From JBGOTP01 sp963717075 (GTDB lineage: Bacteria; Acidobacteriota; Vicinamibacteria; Vicinamibacterales; CAVVIG01), in NCBI GenBank assembly GCA_963717075.1, contig CAVQVI010000027.1:534858-598857 (forward strand): a stretch of DNA of 64,000 bases, given 5' to 3'. This document shows positions 9,047 to 18,889 of this stretch, one piece after another. The notes under the pieces are model-generated. The model saw only the letters and a program-made list of their open reading frames with translations, was not told the origin of the DNA and did not search any database. Position 1 is the stretch's first letter, and each line of letters starts with the position of its first letter. A program made the translations under genes and the position numbers.

Positions 9047-10956
9047 TTATAACTCCGCTGGCTCGGGTGCACTTCCTCGAACTCGAGGGCTTCTTTGTGC
9101 AGTTCCGGCCGCCGGCCGATGCCCTTGAACTCCCACGCAGCGACATAGGTGAAGTTCGCATCGTCCCGCAACGCTTCGCCATCGGGCGTCTGGCTTTCCT
9201 CGCGGAAATGGCCACCGCACGATTCCCGCCGCTCGAGCGCGTCGAGCGCGAGCAGCTCCGCAAACTCCAGATAGTCGGCGACGCGACCCGCGTATTCGAG
9301 ACTCTGATTGAGGTTGTCCGGCGTGCCCGGTATCGAGACGTTCTCCCAGAATTCGTCGCGCAAGGTTGGAATGGCGGCCAGCGCGCGCCTGAGGCTCGCG
9401 TCGGTCCGAGCCATCCCGACGTCGTCCCACATGATGCGTCCGAGCTCGCGGTGGATCTCGCGGACGCTCCGATTGCCCTTCACCGATAGCAGCTTCTTGA
9501 TCCGCGTCTGCACGCTGCTCGCGGCTTCGTTGAACGCGTCGTGATCGGTTGTGACCTTGGGAAGCGAACCACTCGCGAGGTAGTGCCCGATGGTGTAGGG
9601 GATGACGAAGTAGCCGTCAGCGAGTCCCTGCATGAGCGCGCTGGCGCCGAGACGATTCGCGCCGTGATCCGAGAAGTTCGCCTCGCCGAGGACGTGGAGC
9701 CCCGGGACGTTGCTCATCAGGTTGTAGTCGACCCAGAGCCCGCCCATTGTGTAGTGGATGGCGGGGTAGATGCGCATCGGGACTCTGTACGCATCCTCGT
9801 CGGTGATCTTCCGGTACATCTGGAAGAGGTTGCCGTATTTCTCCTGAATCGTTTCGAGTCCGACCCGCTTGATGGCGTCTGCGAAATCGAGGTACACGGC
9901 AAGGCCGCTTTCACCGACACCCCGGCCATCGTCGCATGCCTGTTTCGCGTTGCGCGACGCGACGTCCCGCGGGACCAGGTTGCCGAAACTGGGATACTTC
10001 CGCTCGAGATAGTAGTCGCGTTCGTCCTCGGGAATCTGCTCCGGCGGCCGCGAGTCGCCTTTCTTCTTCGGAACCCAGACGCGCCCGTCGTTCCGAAGGC
10101 TTTCGCTCATGAGCGTGAGCTTCGACTGGTGTTCTCCGCTGACCGGAATGCACGTCGGATGAATCTGGGTAAAGCAGGGATTCGCGAAGAGCGCCCCTCG
10201 CTTGTGCGCGCGCCATGCGGCGGTGACGTTGGAGTTCACCGCGTTGGTCGAGAGGTAGTAGACCGTGCCGTAGCCGCCCGTGGCGAGAACGACAGCATCC
10301 GCCGCATACCGCTCGATGTCGCCCGTGACGAGATTGCGGGCGATGATGCCGCGGGCCTTGCCGTCGATCATCACCAAATCGAGCATTTCGCGCCGCGCGA
10401 ACAGACGGACGCTCTTCTGTTGAACCTGGCGCATCAGCGATTGGTAGGCGCCGATGAGCAACTGCTGCCCGGTCTGCCCGCGGGCATAGAACGTGCGCGA
10501 GACCTGCGCGCCGCCAAACGACCGATTGTCGAGCAGGCCACCGTACTCGCGCGCGAACGGGACGCCCTGGGCCACGCACTGGTCGATGATATTCACGCTC
10601 AGCTGCGCGAGCCGGTAGACATTCGATTCGCGCGAGCGGTAGTCGCCGCCCTTCACCGTGTCGTAGAACAGCCGATACACGCTGTCGCCGTCGTTCTGGT
10701 AGTTCTTGGCGGCGTTGATTCCACCCTGCGCGGCAATGCTGTGCGCGCGACGCGGGCTGTCCTGAATGCAGAGGTTGATGACGTTGTAACCCAGCTCACC
10801 AAGCGATGCCGCCGCCGACGCGCCCGCGAGGCCTGTCCCGACGCAGATGATGGTGTACTTCCGCTTGTTGGCCGGGTTGACCAGCTTCATCTCGAACTTG
10901 TGGCGGTCCCAGCGATCCGCGACGGGGCCCGAAGGGGATCTAGCGTCCAGTGTCAT
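9043..10956 (-). CDS. sdhA: Succinate dehydrogenase/fumarate reductase flavoprotein subunit
   Basis: Catalytic subunit of complex II, oxidising succinate to fumarate with covalently bound FAD. I start at the ATG on the complement of 10954-10956, whose ATGA overlaps the sdhC stop; this gives 637 residues. The FAD-binding region is IICVGTGLAGASAAASLGELGYNV read without its first residues as GTGLAGAS. The covalent-FAD histidine is in SPRRAHSIAAQGGINAAKN, and ALATGGYG-type motif VVLATGGYGTVYYLS and RLGASALMQGLADG follow. The capping-domain and long C-terminal region resemble the Bacteroidetes/Bdellovibrio type of SdhA. The protein ends RSYK followed by a TAG that lies in the edge of a family A repeat. 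Confidence 0.95.
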   Translation of the reverse strand: MTLDARSPSGPVADRWDRHKFEMKLVNPANKRKYTIICVGTGLAGASAAASLGELGYNVINLCIQDSPRRAHSIAAQGGINAAKNYQNDGDSVYRLFYDTVKGGDYRSRESNVYRLAQLSVNIIDQCVAQGVPFAREYGGLLDNRSFGGAQVSRTFYARGQTGQQLLIGAYQSLMRQVQQKSVRLFARREMLDLVMIDGKARGIIARNLVTGDIERYAADAVVLATGGYGTVYYLSTNAVNSNVTAAWRAHKRGALFANPCFTQIHPTCIPVSGEHQSKLTLMSESLRNDGRVWVPKKKGDSRPPEQIPEDERDYYLERKYPSFGNLVPRDVASRNAKQACDDGRGVGESGLAVYLDFADAIKRVGLETIQEKYGNLFQMYRKITDEDAYRVPMRIYPAIHYTMGGLWVDYNLMSNVPGLHVLGEANFSDHGANRLGASALMQGLADGYFVIPYTIGHYLASGSLPKVTTDHDAFNEAASSVQTRIKKLLSVKGNRSVREIHRELGRIMWDDVGMARTDASLRRALAAIPTLRDEFWENVSIPGTPDNLNQSLEYAGRVADYLEFAELLALDALERRESCGGHFREESQTPDGEALRDDANFTYVAAWEFKGIGRRPELHKEALEFEEVHPSQRSYK

Positions 10957-11624
10957 GCGCGGCCTGCCACGAAATACGCCCAGAGCGTGATCGCGATGAA
11001 GGCTCCGGCAATCAGAACCGCGATGGCTCGACCCGTGACGAGGAGCTTCGACGTCACGCGTTGGCCCTCCACGCCGAGCGACTGAAACGCGCTCGAGGCG
11101 CCGTGCCACAGGTGCGAGCCGACGATCAGCATGCTCAGGACGTAAAAGCCCGCGACCAGTGGGTTTCTGAAGTTATCCATCTCCAGACGGTAGAAGTCTT
11201 TGCCGCCCCCCGCCCACTCGTAGGTCTGGCTGAACTTGAATGCCTTCACATGGATGATGAGAAAGGCCAGCAACCAGAGCCCCGACAGAATCATCGTGGA
11301 CGAGGCGACGGTCTTTCGGCTGGGCGGGCCGGCAAACTTCTTCAGCGCATACGGGACCGGCCGCGCCCGCCGGTTGTCCAGGACCATCTCGATGGTCTTC
11401 ACGACGTGCAGGAGGAAGACGAGCAGCAGACCGACTTCGATCACGGGCAGCAGCGGGATGCGTTCCAGCCTGTCGGCGGTCCCGTTGAAGACCTCGGGCC
11501 CGAGAAACACCATCAGATTCGCGCTGACGTGAATGAGGAGATAGAGGACAAGACCAAGACCGGTGGCGCCGATGAGCAGCTTGCTGCCGACAGAGGAAGA
11601 GAGGACGCGCGCACGCGACGACAT
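10953..11624 (-). CDS. sdhC: Succinate dehydrogenase cytochrome b558 subunit
   Basis: Membrane anchor of complex II, binding two b haems and quinone. The 223-residue protein has about five hydrophobic helices. Histidines placed for haem binding occur in LYLLIHVSANLMVF, FLLHVVKTIEM, AFLIIHVKAFKF and LIVGSHLWHGASSAF. This single-subunit, five-helix arrangement is the type B anchor found with Bacteroidetes and epsilonproteobacterial enzymes, so there is no sdhD. It is first in the operon sdhC-sdhA-sdhB and overlaps sdhA by 4 bp. Its start lies 64 bp from the divergent sucC start. Confidence 0.93.
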   Translation of the reverse strand: MSSRARVLSSSVGSKLLIGATGLGLVLYLLIHVSANLMVFLGPEVFNGTADRLERIPLLPVIEVGLLLVFLLHVVKTIEMVLDNRRARPVPYALKKFAGPPSRKTVASSTMILSGLWLLAFLIIHVKAFKFSQTYEWAGGGKDFYRLEMDNFRNPLVAGFYVLSMLIVGSHLWHGASSAFQSLGVEGQRVTSKLLVTGRAIAVLIAGAFIAITLWAYFVAGRA

Positions 11625-11688
11625 GTGCGCCCCAGTTTACTGTTGCGCAACGACAACGTGCAAGTTAGCATCAGGAGTTTCCTTCGCC

Positions 11689-12849
<1,161 letters not shown>

Positions 12850-12854
12850 GTCTC

Positions 12855-12911
12855 GTAGGCCCGACCTTTAGGTCGGGCGTCAAGGTCGCCCGAGCTGAAG
12901 CTCGGGCCTAC
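12855..12911. repeat. Intergenic repeat family A: complete 57-bp unit
   Basis: The clearest copy of the family: it begins GTAGGCCCGACCTTTAGGTC and ends GAGCTGAAGCTCGGGCCTAC. The terminal 10 bp (GTAGGCCCGA and TCGGGCCTAC) are perfect inverted repeats. Each half holds its own small palindrome (CCGACCTTTAGGTCGG, CCCGAGCTGAAGCTCGGG). The unit looks like two REP-type hairpins in inverted orientation. It lies between sucC and sucD and adds no coding sequence. Confidence 0.9.
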
Positions 12912-12937
12912 GTCCAACCGAACGCATCAATTGACAT

Positions 12938-13813
12938 ATGTCCGTACTCATCGACAAATCGACGCGACTACTGGTGCAGGGCCTCACGGGCCGCGAAGGA
13001 ACGTTCCACGCGAAGCAGGCCGCTGCCTACGGAACGACCGTGGTTGGCGGCGTCACGCCAGGCAAGGGTGGGACGACGCATGAAGGCTGGCCGATTTTCG
13101 ACACCGTTCGCGATGCAGTCGAGAAGGAGGGTGCGAACGCGTCGGTCGTCTTTGTCCCGCCCCCCTTTGCTGCAGATGCCGTCATGGAGTCCGCGGAGGC
13201 TGGCATTCGCGTCGTGGTGTGCATTACCGAAGGGATTCCCACGCTCGACATGATGAGGGCGATGACCTACCTGAAGTCGCGCCCTGCCACACGCCTTGTT
13301 GGACCGAATTGTCCGGGTGTCATTTCAGCCGGCAAGGGGAAGGCCGGCATCATTCCCGGCCACATCTGCCGCGAAGGGCGCATTGGTATCGTTTCGAAGA
13401 GTGGCACCCTGACCTACGAGGCCATCCACCAGTTGACGAGGCTCGGTCTCGGACAGACCACGTGCATCGGGATCGGCGGCGATCCGCTGATCGGCACGAC
13501 GCATATCGATGCACTGCAAATGTTTGCCAACGATCCGGAGACCGACGCCGTGATCATGATCGGCGAGATCGGTGGCAGCGCCGAAGAGGAAGCGGCGGTC
13601 TGGATCAAGGACAACTTCAAGAAGCCTGTTGTGGCCTTTATCGCCGGTCAGACGGCGCCTCCCGGGCGCCGCATGGGGCACGCAGGGGCCATCATTGCCG
13701 GCGGGAAGGGGACCGCCGCGGAGAAGATGGCGGCGCTCAGTGCGGCCGGCGTGACGGTTGTGAAGAGCCCAGCAGACATGGGCAAAGCCATCAAGGAAAT
13801 CACTGGCAGCTAA
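12938..13813 (+). CDS. sucD: Succinyl-CoA synthetase (ADP-forming) alpha subunit
   Basis: Partner of SucC; binds CoA and carries the phosphohistidine intermediate. It has 291 residues. The CoA-binding Rossmann region is LVQGLTGREGTFHAKQ, followed by VVGGVTPGKGGTTHEGWP near residue 39. RLVGPNCPGVISAGKGKAGI and GRIGIVSKSGTLTYE are present. The active-site histidine is in PPGRRMGHAGAIIAGGKGTA. The ATG at 12938 is preceded by a poor ribosome site, so translation may depend on the sucC transcript. korA follows 93 bp downstream. Confidence 0.96.
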   Translation: MSVLIDKSTRLLVQGLTGREGTFHAKQAAAYGTTVVGGVTPGKGGTTHEGWPIFDTVRDAVEKEGANASVVFVPPPFAADAVMESAEAGIRVVVCITEGIPTLDMMRAMTYLKSRPATRLVGPNCPGVISAGKGKAGIIPGHICREGRIGIVSKSGTLTYEAIHQLTRLGLGQTTCIGIGGDPLIGTTHIDALQMFANDPETDAVIMIGEIGGSAEEEAAVWIKDNFKKPVVAFIAGQTAPPGRRMGHAGAIIAGGKGTAAEKMAALSAAGVTVVKSPADMGKAIKEITGS

Positions 13814-13833
13814 ACACCGTGTTTTCCGCGTGT

Positions 13834-13839
13834 TATACT
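13834..13839 (+). promoter_or_regulatory. Candidate -10 box upstream of korA
   Basis: TATACT within GTGTTATACTGAT, 67 bp before the korA start. There is no clear -35 hexamer at 17 bp. The position right after sucD suggests that korAB may have its own promoter. Confidence 0.3.
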
Positions 13840-13906
13840 GATTTGGATCGGCCTTCCCTCAAGAGGCTTCAGTTTCTCTCTATTCATAGGCCGTAAGGGT
13901 TTACGA

Positions 13907-15797
13907 ATGTCATCTACAGATCTGGCAACGGAAACACAGAGGACGGTCGCTCGTAAGCAACGCGTAGTCAATGACTTCAGCATTCAGGTCGCGACCGTGA
14001 ATGGGTCCGGCAGCCAGACCGCCAACATGGTCCTGCTGCGGTCAATCTTGCTCATGGGTGTGCCCGTGTCGGGCAAGAACATGTTCCCATCGAACATCGC
14101 CGGGCTGCCCACCTGGTACACGATTCGTGCGAGCAAACGCGGGTACATCGCGCGGCGCAAGGAGGTCGATTTTCTCGTCGCGATGAATCCCGAGACGGCC
14201 AAGGAAGACGTCCTGACGCTGGAGCCAGGCGCTGCCGTGGTCTACGACGAGCCGCTCAAGCTCAACACCCTGCGCAGCGACGTCGTGTTCTACCCCGTGC
14301 CATTCGACAAACTGGTGGCGCCGGTGTGCCCGGATGCGAAGCTTCGACGCCTCGTCCGCAACATGATCTACGACGGCATTCTGGCGAAGATTCTGGGCAT
14401 CGACCTGGCGCACATGGAGAAGGCGCTTGCCAAGCAGATGGGGAAGAAAGCCAAAGCCGTGGCGTTCAACGTCGGCGCGCTCAAGGCGGGCTGGGACTAT
14501 GCCGAGGCGACGTTCACGAAACAGGATCCGTACGTCATCGAAGCGATGAACGAAACGGCCGGCAAGATCCTCATCGAAGGCAACGCCGCCGCAGCCATCG
14601 GCTGCATGATGGCCGGGGTCACGGTCGTGGCGTGGTACCCGATTACACCTTCATCGTCTCTCTGCGAATCGCTCATCACGTATCTGAAGAAATACCGCAT
14701 CGACAAGGCGACCGGAAAGGCCACGTTTGCCGTTGTGCAGGCTGAAGACGAGATCGCCTCACTCGGCATGGTGATCGGGGCGAGCTGGGCAGGCGCGCGG
14801 TCGATGACGGCGACAGCAGGTCCCGGCATCTCGTTGATGGGCGAGTTCGCGGGCCTCGCGTACTACGCGGAAACGCCGGCGGTGATCTTCGACGTCCAGC
14901 GCGTGGGGCCGTCCACTGGCCTGCCCACGCGGACCGCGCAGGGCGACCTGCTGCAGGTGGCGTTCTTGTCGCACGGCGACACCAAACACATCATGCTGAT
15001 GCCGGCCTCCGTGGAAGAGTCCTACACGATGGCCATGCAGGCATTCGACCTCGCCGAGCAGTTCCAGACGCCGGTCTTCGTGATGATGGATCTCGATCTG
15101 GGCATGAACAACTGGATGTCGGACGCGTTCACGTACCCGACGGGTCCGATCAATCGCGGCAAGCGGCTCGACCGCGGAGAAACTGAAGGAACTCGGCGAG
15201 TGGGGCCGGTACAAGGACGTGGACGGCGACGGCATCCCGTATCGCACGGTGCCGGGCGACACCATGCCGGCATATTTCGCCCGAGGATCCGGCCACAACG
15301 CGAAGGGACAATACAGCGAGCGCCCCGACGACTACGTGGAGAACATGGATCGCCTCGCCAGAAAATTCGAGACGGCACGCTCACACGTACCTGAGCCCGT
15401 CATCCAGAGCAACCCGAAGGCCAAGATTGGCTTCGTCGCCTTCGGCACGTCCCATTTCGCGACGGAAGAGAGCCGCGATCAGCTCCTCGAGGAGACGAAG
15501 GTCGAAACCTCGTACTTCCGACTGCGCGGGTACCCCTTCAATGCCGAGCTCGCAAGGTTCGTCGACGCTCACGATCGCGTGTACATGATCGAGCAGAATC
15601 GCGACGCGCAGCTCAGGCAGCTGATGAAGCTGGAGTTGACACCCGAGCAGGTGTCCAAGCTCCGGAGCGTCCTCCACTACAGTGGTCTGCCGATCGATGC
15701 CCGCAGCATCACCGACGATGTACTGGCGCAGGAAGGCTTCGAGGTGGCCAAGAAGACGGTCGCTCGGGTGAGTGCGGGAAGCGCGGGTGGAGAGTAG
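13907..15797 (+). CDS. korA: 2-oxoglutarate:ferredoxin oxidoreductase, fused gamma-alpha subunit (frameshifted in this sequence)
   Basis: With KorB it converts 2-oxoglutarate and CoA to succinyl-CoA, reducing ferredoxin; the reaction is reversible. The first about 190 residues are the gamma domain (GSGSQTANMVLLRSILLMGV, FPSNIAGLPTWYTIR). The alpha domain follows, with AWYPITPSSSLCESL, VVQAEDEIASLGMVIGASWA and TATAGPGISLMGEFAGLAYY. The frame slips near 15170: before it the reading is YPTGPINRGKRL, and one base later it resumes as TAEKLKELGEWGRYKDVDGD. The rest runs to a stop at 15797. One extra base explains this, and both halves are well conserved, so I treat it as one gene of about 629 residues with a sequence error. 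korB follows 59 bp downstream. Confidence 0.9.
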
Positions 15798-15856
15798 CTG
15801 ATGCCCGCATCGCAGAGCGCTAATCGTTAATTGCAGATCTAATCCCCAGACATCAC

Positions 15857-16885
15857 ATGACGACACCGATTAAAGTCAATCGCATCGGCCTCGAGCACCA
15901 GATCTACAAGGGCAGCAAGACGACCCTGTGCGCCGGGTGCGGGCACAACTCGATCTCCGAGCGCATTATCGACGCCTTTTACGAGATGGGCGTGAATCCG
16001 AAGCAGGTGGTGAAGTTGTCGGGTATCGGGTGTTCGAGCAAGAGCCCGGCGTACTTCCTCGGTTCCTCTCACGGGTTCAATGCGGTCCATGGCCGCATGC
16101 CGTCGGTCGGAACAGGCGCCATGCTGGCCAACCAGAAGCTCATTGCGATCGGCGTCAGCGGCGACGGCGATACCGGCGCCATTGGCATCGGCCAGTTCGT
16201 GCATCTCATGCGTCGCAACCTGCCGATTATCTACATCATTGAAGACAACGGCTGCTACGGCCTCACGAAGGGTCAGTTCTCGCCGACCGCGGATCTGGGC
16301 TCGAAGCTCAAGACCGGTGTGGTGAACGACCTGCCGCCGATCGACACCTGCGCCCTTGCCATCGAGCTCGGTGCCACGTTTGTCGGCCGCTCGTTCTCCG
16401 GCGATAAGAAGCAGCTGCTGTCGCTGTTGAAAGCGTCGCTGGCGCATCGCGGCACGGTGATGCTCGACGTGATCTCTCCCTGTGTGACCTTCAACGACCA
16501 CGAGGGTTCGACCAAGAGCTATGCCTATGCCAAGGAGCACGATGATCCAGTCGAGGACGTCACGTTCGTCCCCTTCTTCGAGGACATCACCGTGGACTAC
16601 GCGCCTGGCAGCGCGCAGGAAGTCACGATGCACGACGGCTCCAGGCTCGTCCTGAAGAAGCTCGAAGAGGACTACGACCCGACCGACAAGCTCAATGCGA
16701 TAAAGCGCCTCCACGAGAGCGCGCGGCGTGGCGAGTTCGCAACAGGTCTCATCTACATCGAGCCCGACCGCGACGATTTCCTGACGCAACTCAACGTCGT
16801 CGACGAGCCGCTGGCGAGCCTGCCGCTCGAGAGGACGCGACCGGGCAGGGAGGCGCTGGAGGAGATCATGGAAGGGCTGAGGTAG
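15857..16885 (+). CDS. korB: 2-oxoglutarate:ferredoxin oxidoreductase beta subunit
   Basis: TPP-binding subunit of the KorAB enzyme, 342 residues. LCAGCGHNSISERI and VVKLSGIGCSSKSPAYFLG carry the cysteines placed for a [4Fe-4S] cluster. GVSGDGDTGAIGIGQFVHLMRRN and IYIIEDNGCYGLTKGQFSPT form the TPP-Mg site (GDGD and the downstream Asn). The fit is best to the 2-oxoglutarate branch rather than pyruvate oxidoreductase, given the two-subunit layout and the placement beside sucCD. Substrate choice remains an inference. The coding frame is intact. Confidence 0.93.
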   Translation: MTTPIKVNRIGLEHQIYKGSKTTLCAGCGHNSISERIIDAFYEMGVNPKQVVKLSGIGCSSKSPAYFLGSSHGFNAVHGRMPSVGTGAMLANQKLIAIGVSGDGDTGAIGIGQFVHLMRRNLPIIYIIEDNGCYGLTKGQFSPTADLGSKLKTGVVNDLPPIDTCALAIELGATFVGRSFSGDKKQLLSLLKASLAHRGTVMLDVISPCVTFNDHEGSTKSYAYAKEHDDPVEDVTFVPFFEDITVDYAPGSAQEVTMHDGSRLVLKKLEEDYDPTDKLNAIKRLHESARRGEFATGLIYIEPDRDDFLTQLNVVDEPLASLPLERTRPGREALEEIMEGLR

Positions 16886-16956
16886 GAGACAGGTATCGAA
16901 CATCGGACATCGCACAGTGCAAATCTCAAGGTCGGATCGCCACCACCATTTTTCGA

Positions 16957-17337
16957 TCAATGATTCCGTTGATGAGGACGCTGGTTGGCGATTGCCGTCT
17001 TCACGGACGTCGTGAAGATGGCCACCAGCTCCCTTGCCTGTCCTGCCAGATATTCGAGTTCGTCGCCCGTCGCCATGCCGCTCCGGCCACTGAAGACAAG
17101 CCAGAACAGGGTTTCGTCTGCTTCCTCCAGTGTGGTTCCCAGCTTTGCTGTGAACTCCCGGTGGGAGCGCCCCCGTCTCGAGGCCCGATAGTTGGCGGCC
17201 AGGCCCGTCGCGCTGCGAAAAAGCTGGTCCGCAACATGGCGGCCTTCCCATGATGCCGGCAGCGCGCGGCAGAGTTGCGTGACGCGCAGGGCAAAGCGCA
17301 TCGTGCGTTCTTCGAGTGCTTCCGCGAGCGGGTTCAT
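16957..17337 (-). CDS. Four-helix bundle protein (23S rRNA intervening-sequence family)
   Basis: About 126 residues starting at MNPLAEALEERTMRFALRV; the 28 codons upstream in the same frame show no likeness. LCRALPASWEGRHVADQLFR, SATGLAANYRASRRGRSHRE and LEEADETLFWLVF match the S23 or IVP family, small pentameric-looking helical proteins of unknown function. Such genes were first seen inside 23S rRNA spacers but are also common as stand-alone genes, as here. It is divergent from ndk, sharing a short promoter spacer. Confidence 0.75.
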   Translation of the reverse strand: MNPLAEALEERTMRFALRVTQLCRALPASWEGRHVADQLFRSATGLAANYRASRRGRSHREFTAKLGTTLEEADETLFWLVFSGRSGMATGDELEYLAGQARELVAIFTTSVKTAIANQRPHQRNH

Positions 17338-17453
17338 ACGCCCTGCCGAAGCATTGACCGTTCCACCCGTTGTCGCAGCTCTATTTGTTAAGATTTGCGT
17401 TTTCCGATTTACGATGTGCAATTCCTGCGCTCCCCCTGCCGTGTTCTGGTTGC

Positions 17454-17459
17454 TATAAT
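17454..17459 (+). promoter_or_regulatory. TATAAT -10 box immediately before ndk
   Basis: TATAAT ends 6 bp before the ndk ATG. Transcription starting the usual 6-7 bp downstream would begin at or next to the start codon, so ndk may be leaderless. No Shine-Dalgarno sequence lies between. Confidence 0.5.
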
Positions 17460-17465
17460 CTCTCG

Positions 17466-17885
17466 ATGCAACAACGCACCCTGGCCATCATCAAGCCGGA
17501 CGCCGTCGAGCGAAAGATAGCCGGTCGGATCATTCAGCGTATCGAAGACGAAGGCTTTCAGATCCGCGCGATGCGGCGCGTTCATTTGTCGAAGGGCGAG
17601 GCCGAGGGCTTCTATGCCGTCCATCGGGAGCGGCCGTTCTTTTCCAGCCTCACCGAGTTCATGTCGTCGGGCCCAGCGGTTGTGCTTGCGCTCGAAGCTT
17701 CCGACGCGATCAAGAAGTGGCGGACGCTGATGGGTGCGACCGATCCCGCGAAGGCGGATCCGGGGACACTCCGGAAGGAATTCGCGCAGTCCATCGAACG
17801 CAACGCCACGCATGGTTCCGATGCACCGGACACGGCGGCCTTCGAGTTCGGGTATTTCTTTGCGGGAGTGGAGCTCATCGAATGA
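17466..17885 (+). CDS. ndk: Nucleoside-diphosphate kinase
   Basis: Transfers the gamma phosphate between nucleoside triphosphates and diphosphates. It has 139 residues, the normal bacterial length. TLAIIKPDAVERKIAGRII is the N-terminal signature. RPFFSSLTEFMSSGPAVVLALE and WRTLMGATDPAKADPGTLR carry substrate contacts. The catalytic histidine is in NATHGSDAPDTAAFE near residue 117. The ATG at 17466 is chosen because the frame upstream of it overlaps the promoter. The glutamate-rich C-terminus FEFGYFFAGVELIE is typical. Confidence 0.96.
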   Translation: MQQRTLAIIKPDAVERKIAGRIIQRIEDEGFQIRAMRRVHLSKGEAEGFYAVHRERPFFSSLTEFMSSGPAVVLALEASDAIKKWRTLMGATDPAKADPGTLRKEFAQSIERNATHGSDAPDTAAFEFGYFFAGVELIE

Positions 17886-17953
17886 GACGCTCGGCGTCGG
17901 AGGGAACGGACACCACTGCGAAATTCGGTGTCGTCTGTGGTAAATAGCTCGTC

Positions 17954-18148
17954 GTGGGGAAGGTGCTTGTCCTGGTCGGTCTTGCGCTCGCCGCTCTCGG
18001 CCTCCTGATGATGGTGGGCATCCCCTTCGGACGGCTGCCGGGCGACATCGTGGTCAAACGCGGAAACTTCTCGTTCTACTTCCCGCTGGCGACCTCCATC
18101 ATCCTGAGTATTGTTCTCACTCTGCTGCTTGCCTTCTTCAGGCGTTGA
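17954..18148 (+). CDS. DUF2905 small membrane protein
   Basis: 64 residues from a GTG start. Two hydrophobic segments (VLVLVGLALAALGLLMMVGI and ATSIILSIVLTLLLAFF) flank the conserved loop GRLPGDIVVKRGNFSFYFPL, which defines the DUF2905 family. Function unknown. It lies between ndk and dcd, 68 bp after ndk, probably co-transcribed. The spacer to dcd (18149-18205) carries ACTGACAGC/GCTGACAGCC repeats of the kind also seen before the cytochrome b gene. Confidence 0.85.
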   Translation: MGKVLVLVGLALAALGLLMMVGIPFGRLPGDIVVKRGNFSFYFPLATSIILSIVLTLLLAFFRR

Positions 18149-18205
18149 ACTGACAGCGGACCGCCGAAACTGACCGCCGAGCGCTGACAGCCGAGAGCCC
18201 AACGC

Positions 18206-18760
18206 ATGACCATCAAAGCCGACCGCTGGATCAAACGCATGGCGCTCGAGCATGGGATGATCGAGCCATTCGTCGAGAGGCAGACTCGCACCGGCGTCGT
18301 CTCTTACGGACTGTCGTCCTATGGGTACGACACGCGCGTCGCCGACGACTTCAAGGTCTTCACGAACATCTACAACACGGTCGTCGATCCAAAGGATTTC
18401 GACCCGAAATCGTTCGTGGACATCAAAGCTGATGTGTGCATCATTCCGCCCAACTCCTTTGCGCTTGCGCGGACGATCGAGTACTTCCGCATTCCCAGGA
18501 ACATCCTGACGGTCTGTCTGGGGAAGTCCACCTATGCACGCTGCGGGATCATCGTGAATGTCACGCCCTTCGAGCCCGAATGGGAAGGGCACGTGACGAT
18601 TGAGATCTCGAATACCACGCCCCTTCCGGCGAAGATCTACGCCAACGAAGGAATCGCGCAAGTGCTGTTCTTTCAGAGCGATGAGGTGTGCGAGGTGTCG
18701 TATAAGGACAAGAAGGGAAAGTACCAGGCTCAGCAGGGCGTCACTCTGCCCAAGATCTAG
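18206..18760 (+). CDS. dcd: dCTP deaminase
   Basis: Deaminates dCTP to dUTP (or, in the bifunctional form, to dUMP) for thymidylate synthesis. It has 184 residues. Family motifs are VSYGLSSYGYDTRVADDFK, CLGKSTYARCGIIVNVTPFE and EWEGHVTIEISNTTPLPAKIY; the last holds the catalytic glutamate. QAQQGVTLPKI is the usual C-terminal lid. It sits with ndk in a small nucleotide-metabolism group. Whether it is mono- or bifunctional cannot be decided from the sequence alone. Confidence 0.94.
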   Translation: MTIKADRWIKRMALEHGMIEPFVERQTRTGVVSYGLSSYGYDTRVADDFKVFTNIYNTVVDPKDFDPKSFVDIKADVCIIPPNSFALARTIEYFRIPRNILTVCLGKSTYARCGIIVNVTPFEPEWEGHVTIEISNTTPLPAKIYANEGIAQVLFFQSDEVCEVSYKDKKGKYQAQQGVTLPKI

Positions 18761-18889
18761 CCCGATGCTGTACGGGCGATGGAGCCCATCCCTTGACGGT
18801 TGAACGACATACGTAGTAAAAAAGTCGCACCCGCGCGCTCTTCGGATCGGTTTGAGGCGTGCCGCCGCAGGTTCCGATAATCACGCTAC

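Noticed and set aside
9541..11085. A 514-codon rightward open frame opposite sdhA
   Set aside because: sdhA is certain on the other strand; the frame shows no recognisable motif and an unnatural Arg/Val-rich composition.
12855..12911. Family A unit as a classical rho-independent terminator
   Set aside because: It forms hairpins but lacks a T tract, and it sits inside the sucCD operon where termination would be harmful.
15160..15180. Programmed frameshift in korA
   Set aside because: No slippery heptamer or stimulatory structure is evident, and the same one-base pattern occurs in many unrelated genes of the window.
15839..17251. A 470-codon leftward open frame opposite korB
   Set aside because: korB is intact with the TPP and cluster motifs; the antisense frame merely continues into the S23-family region.
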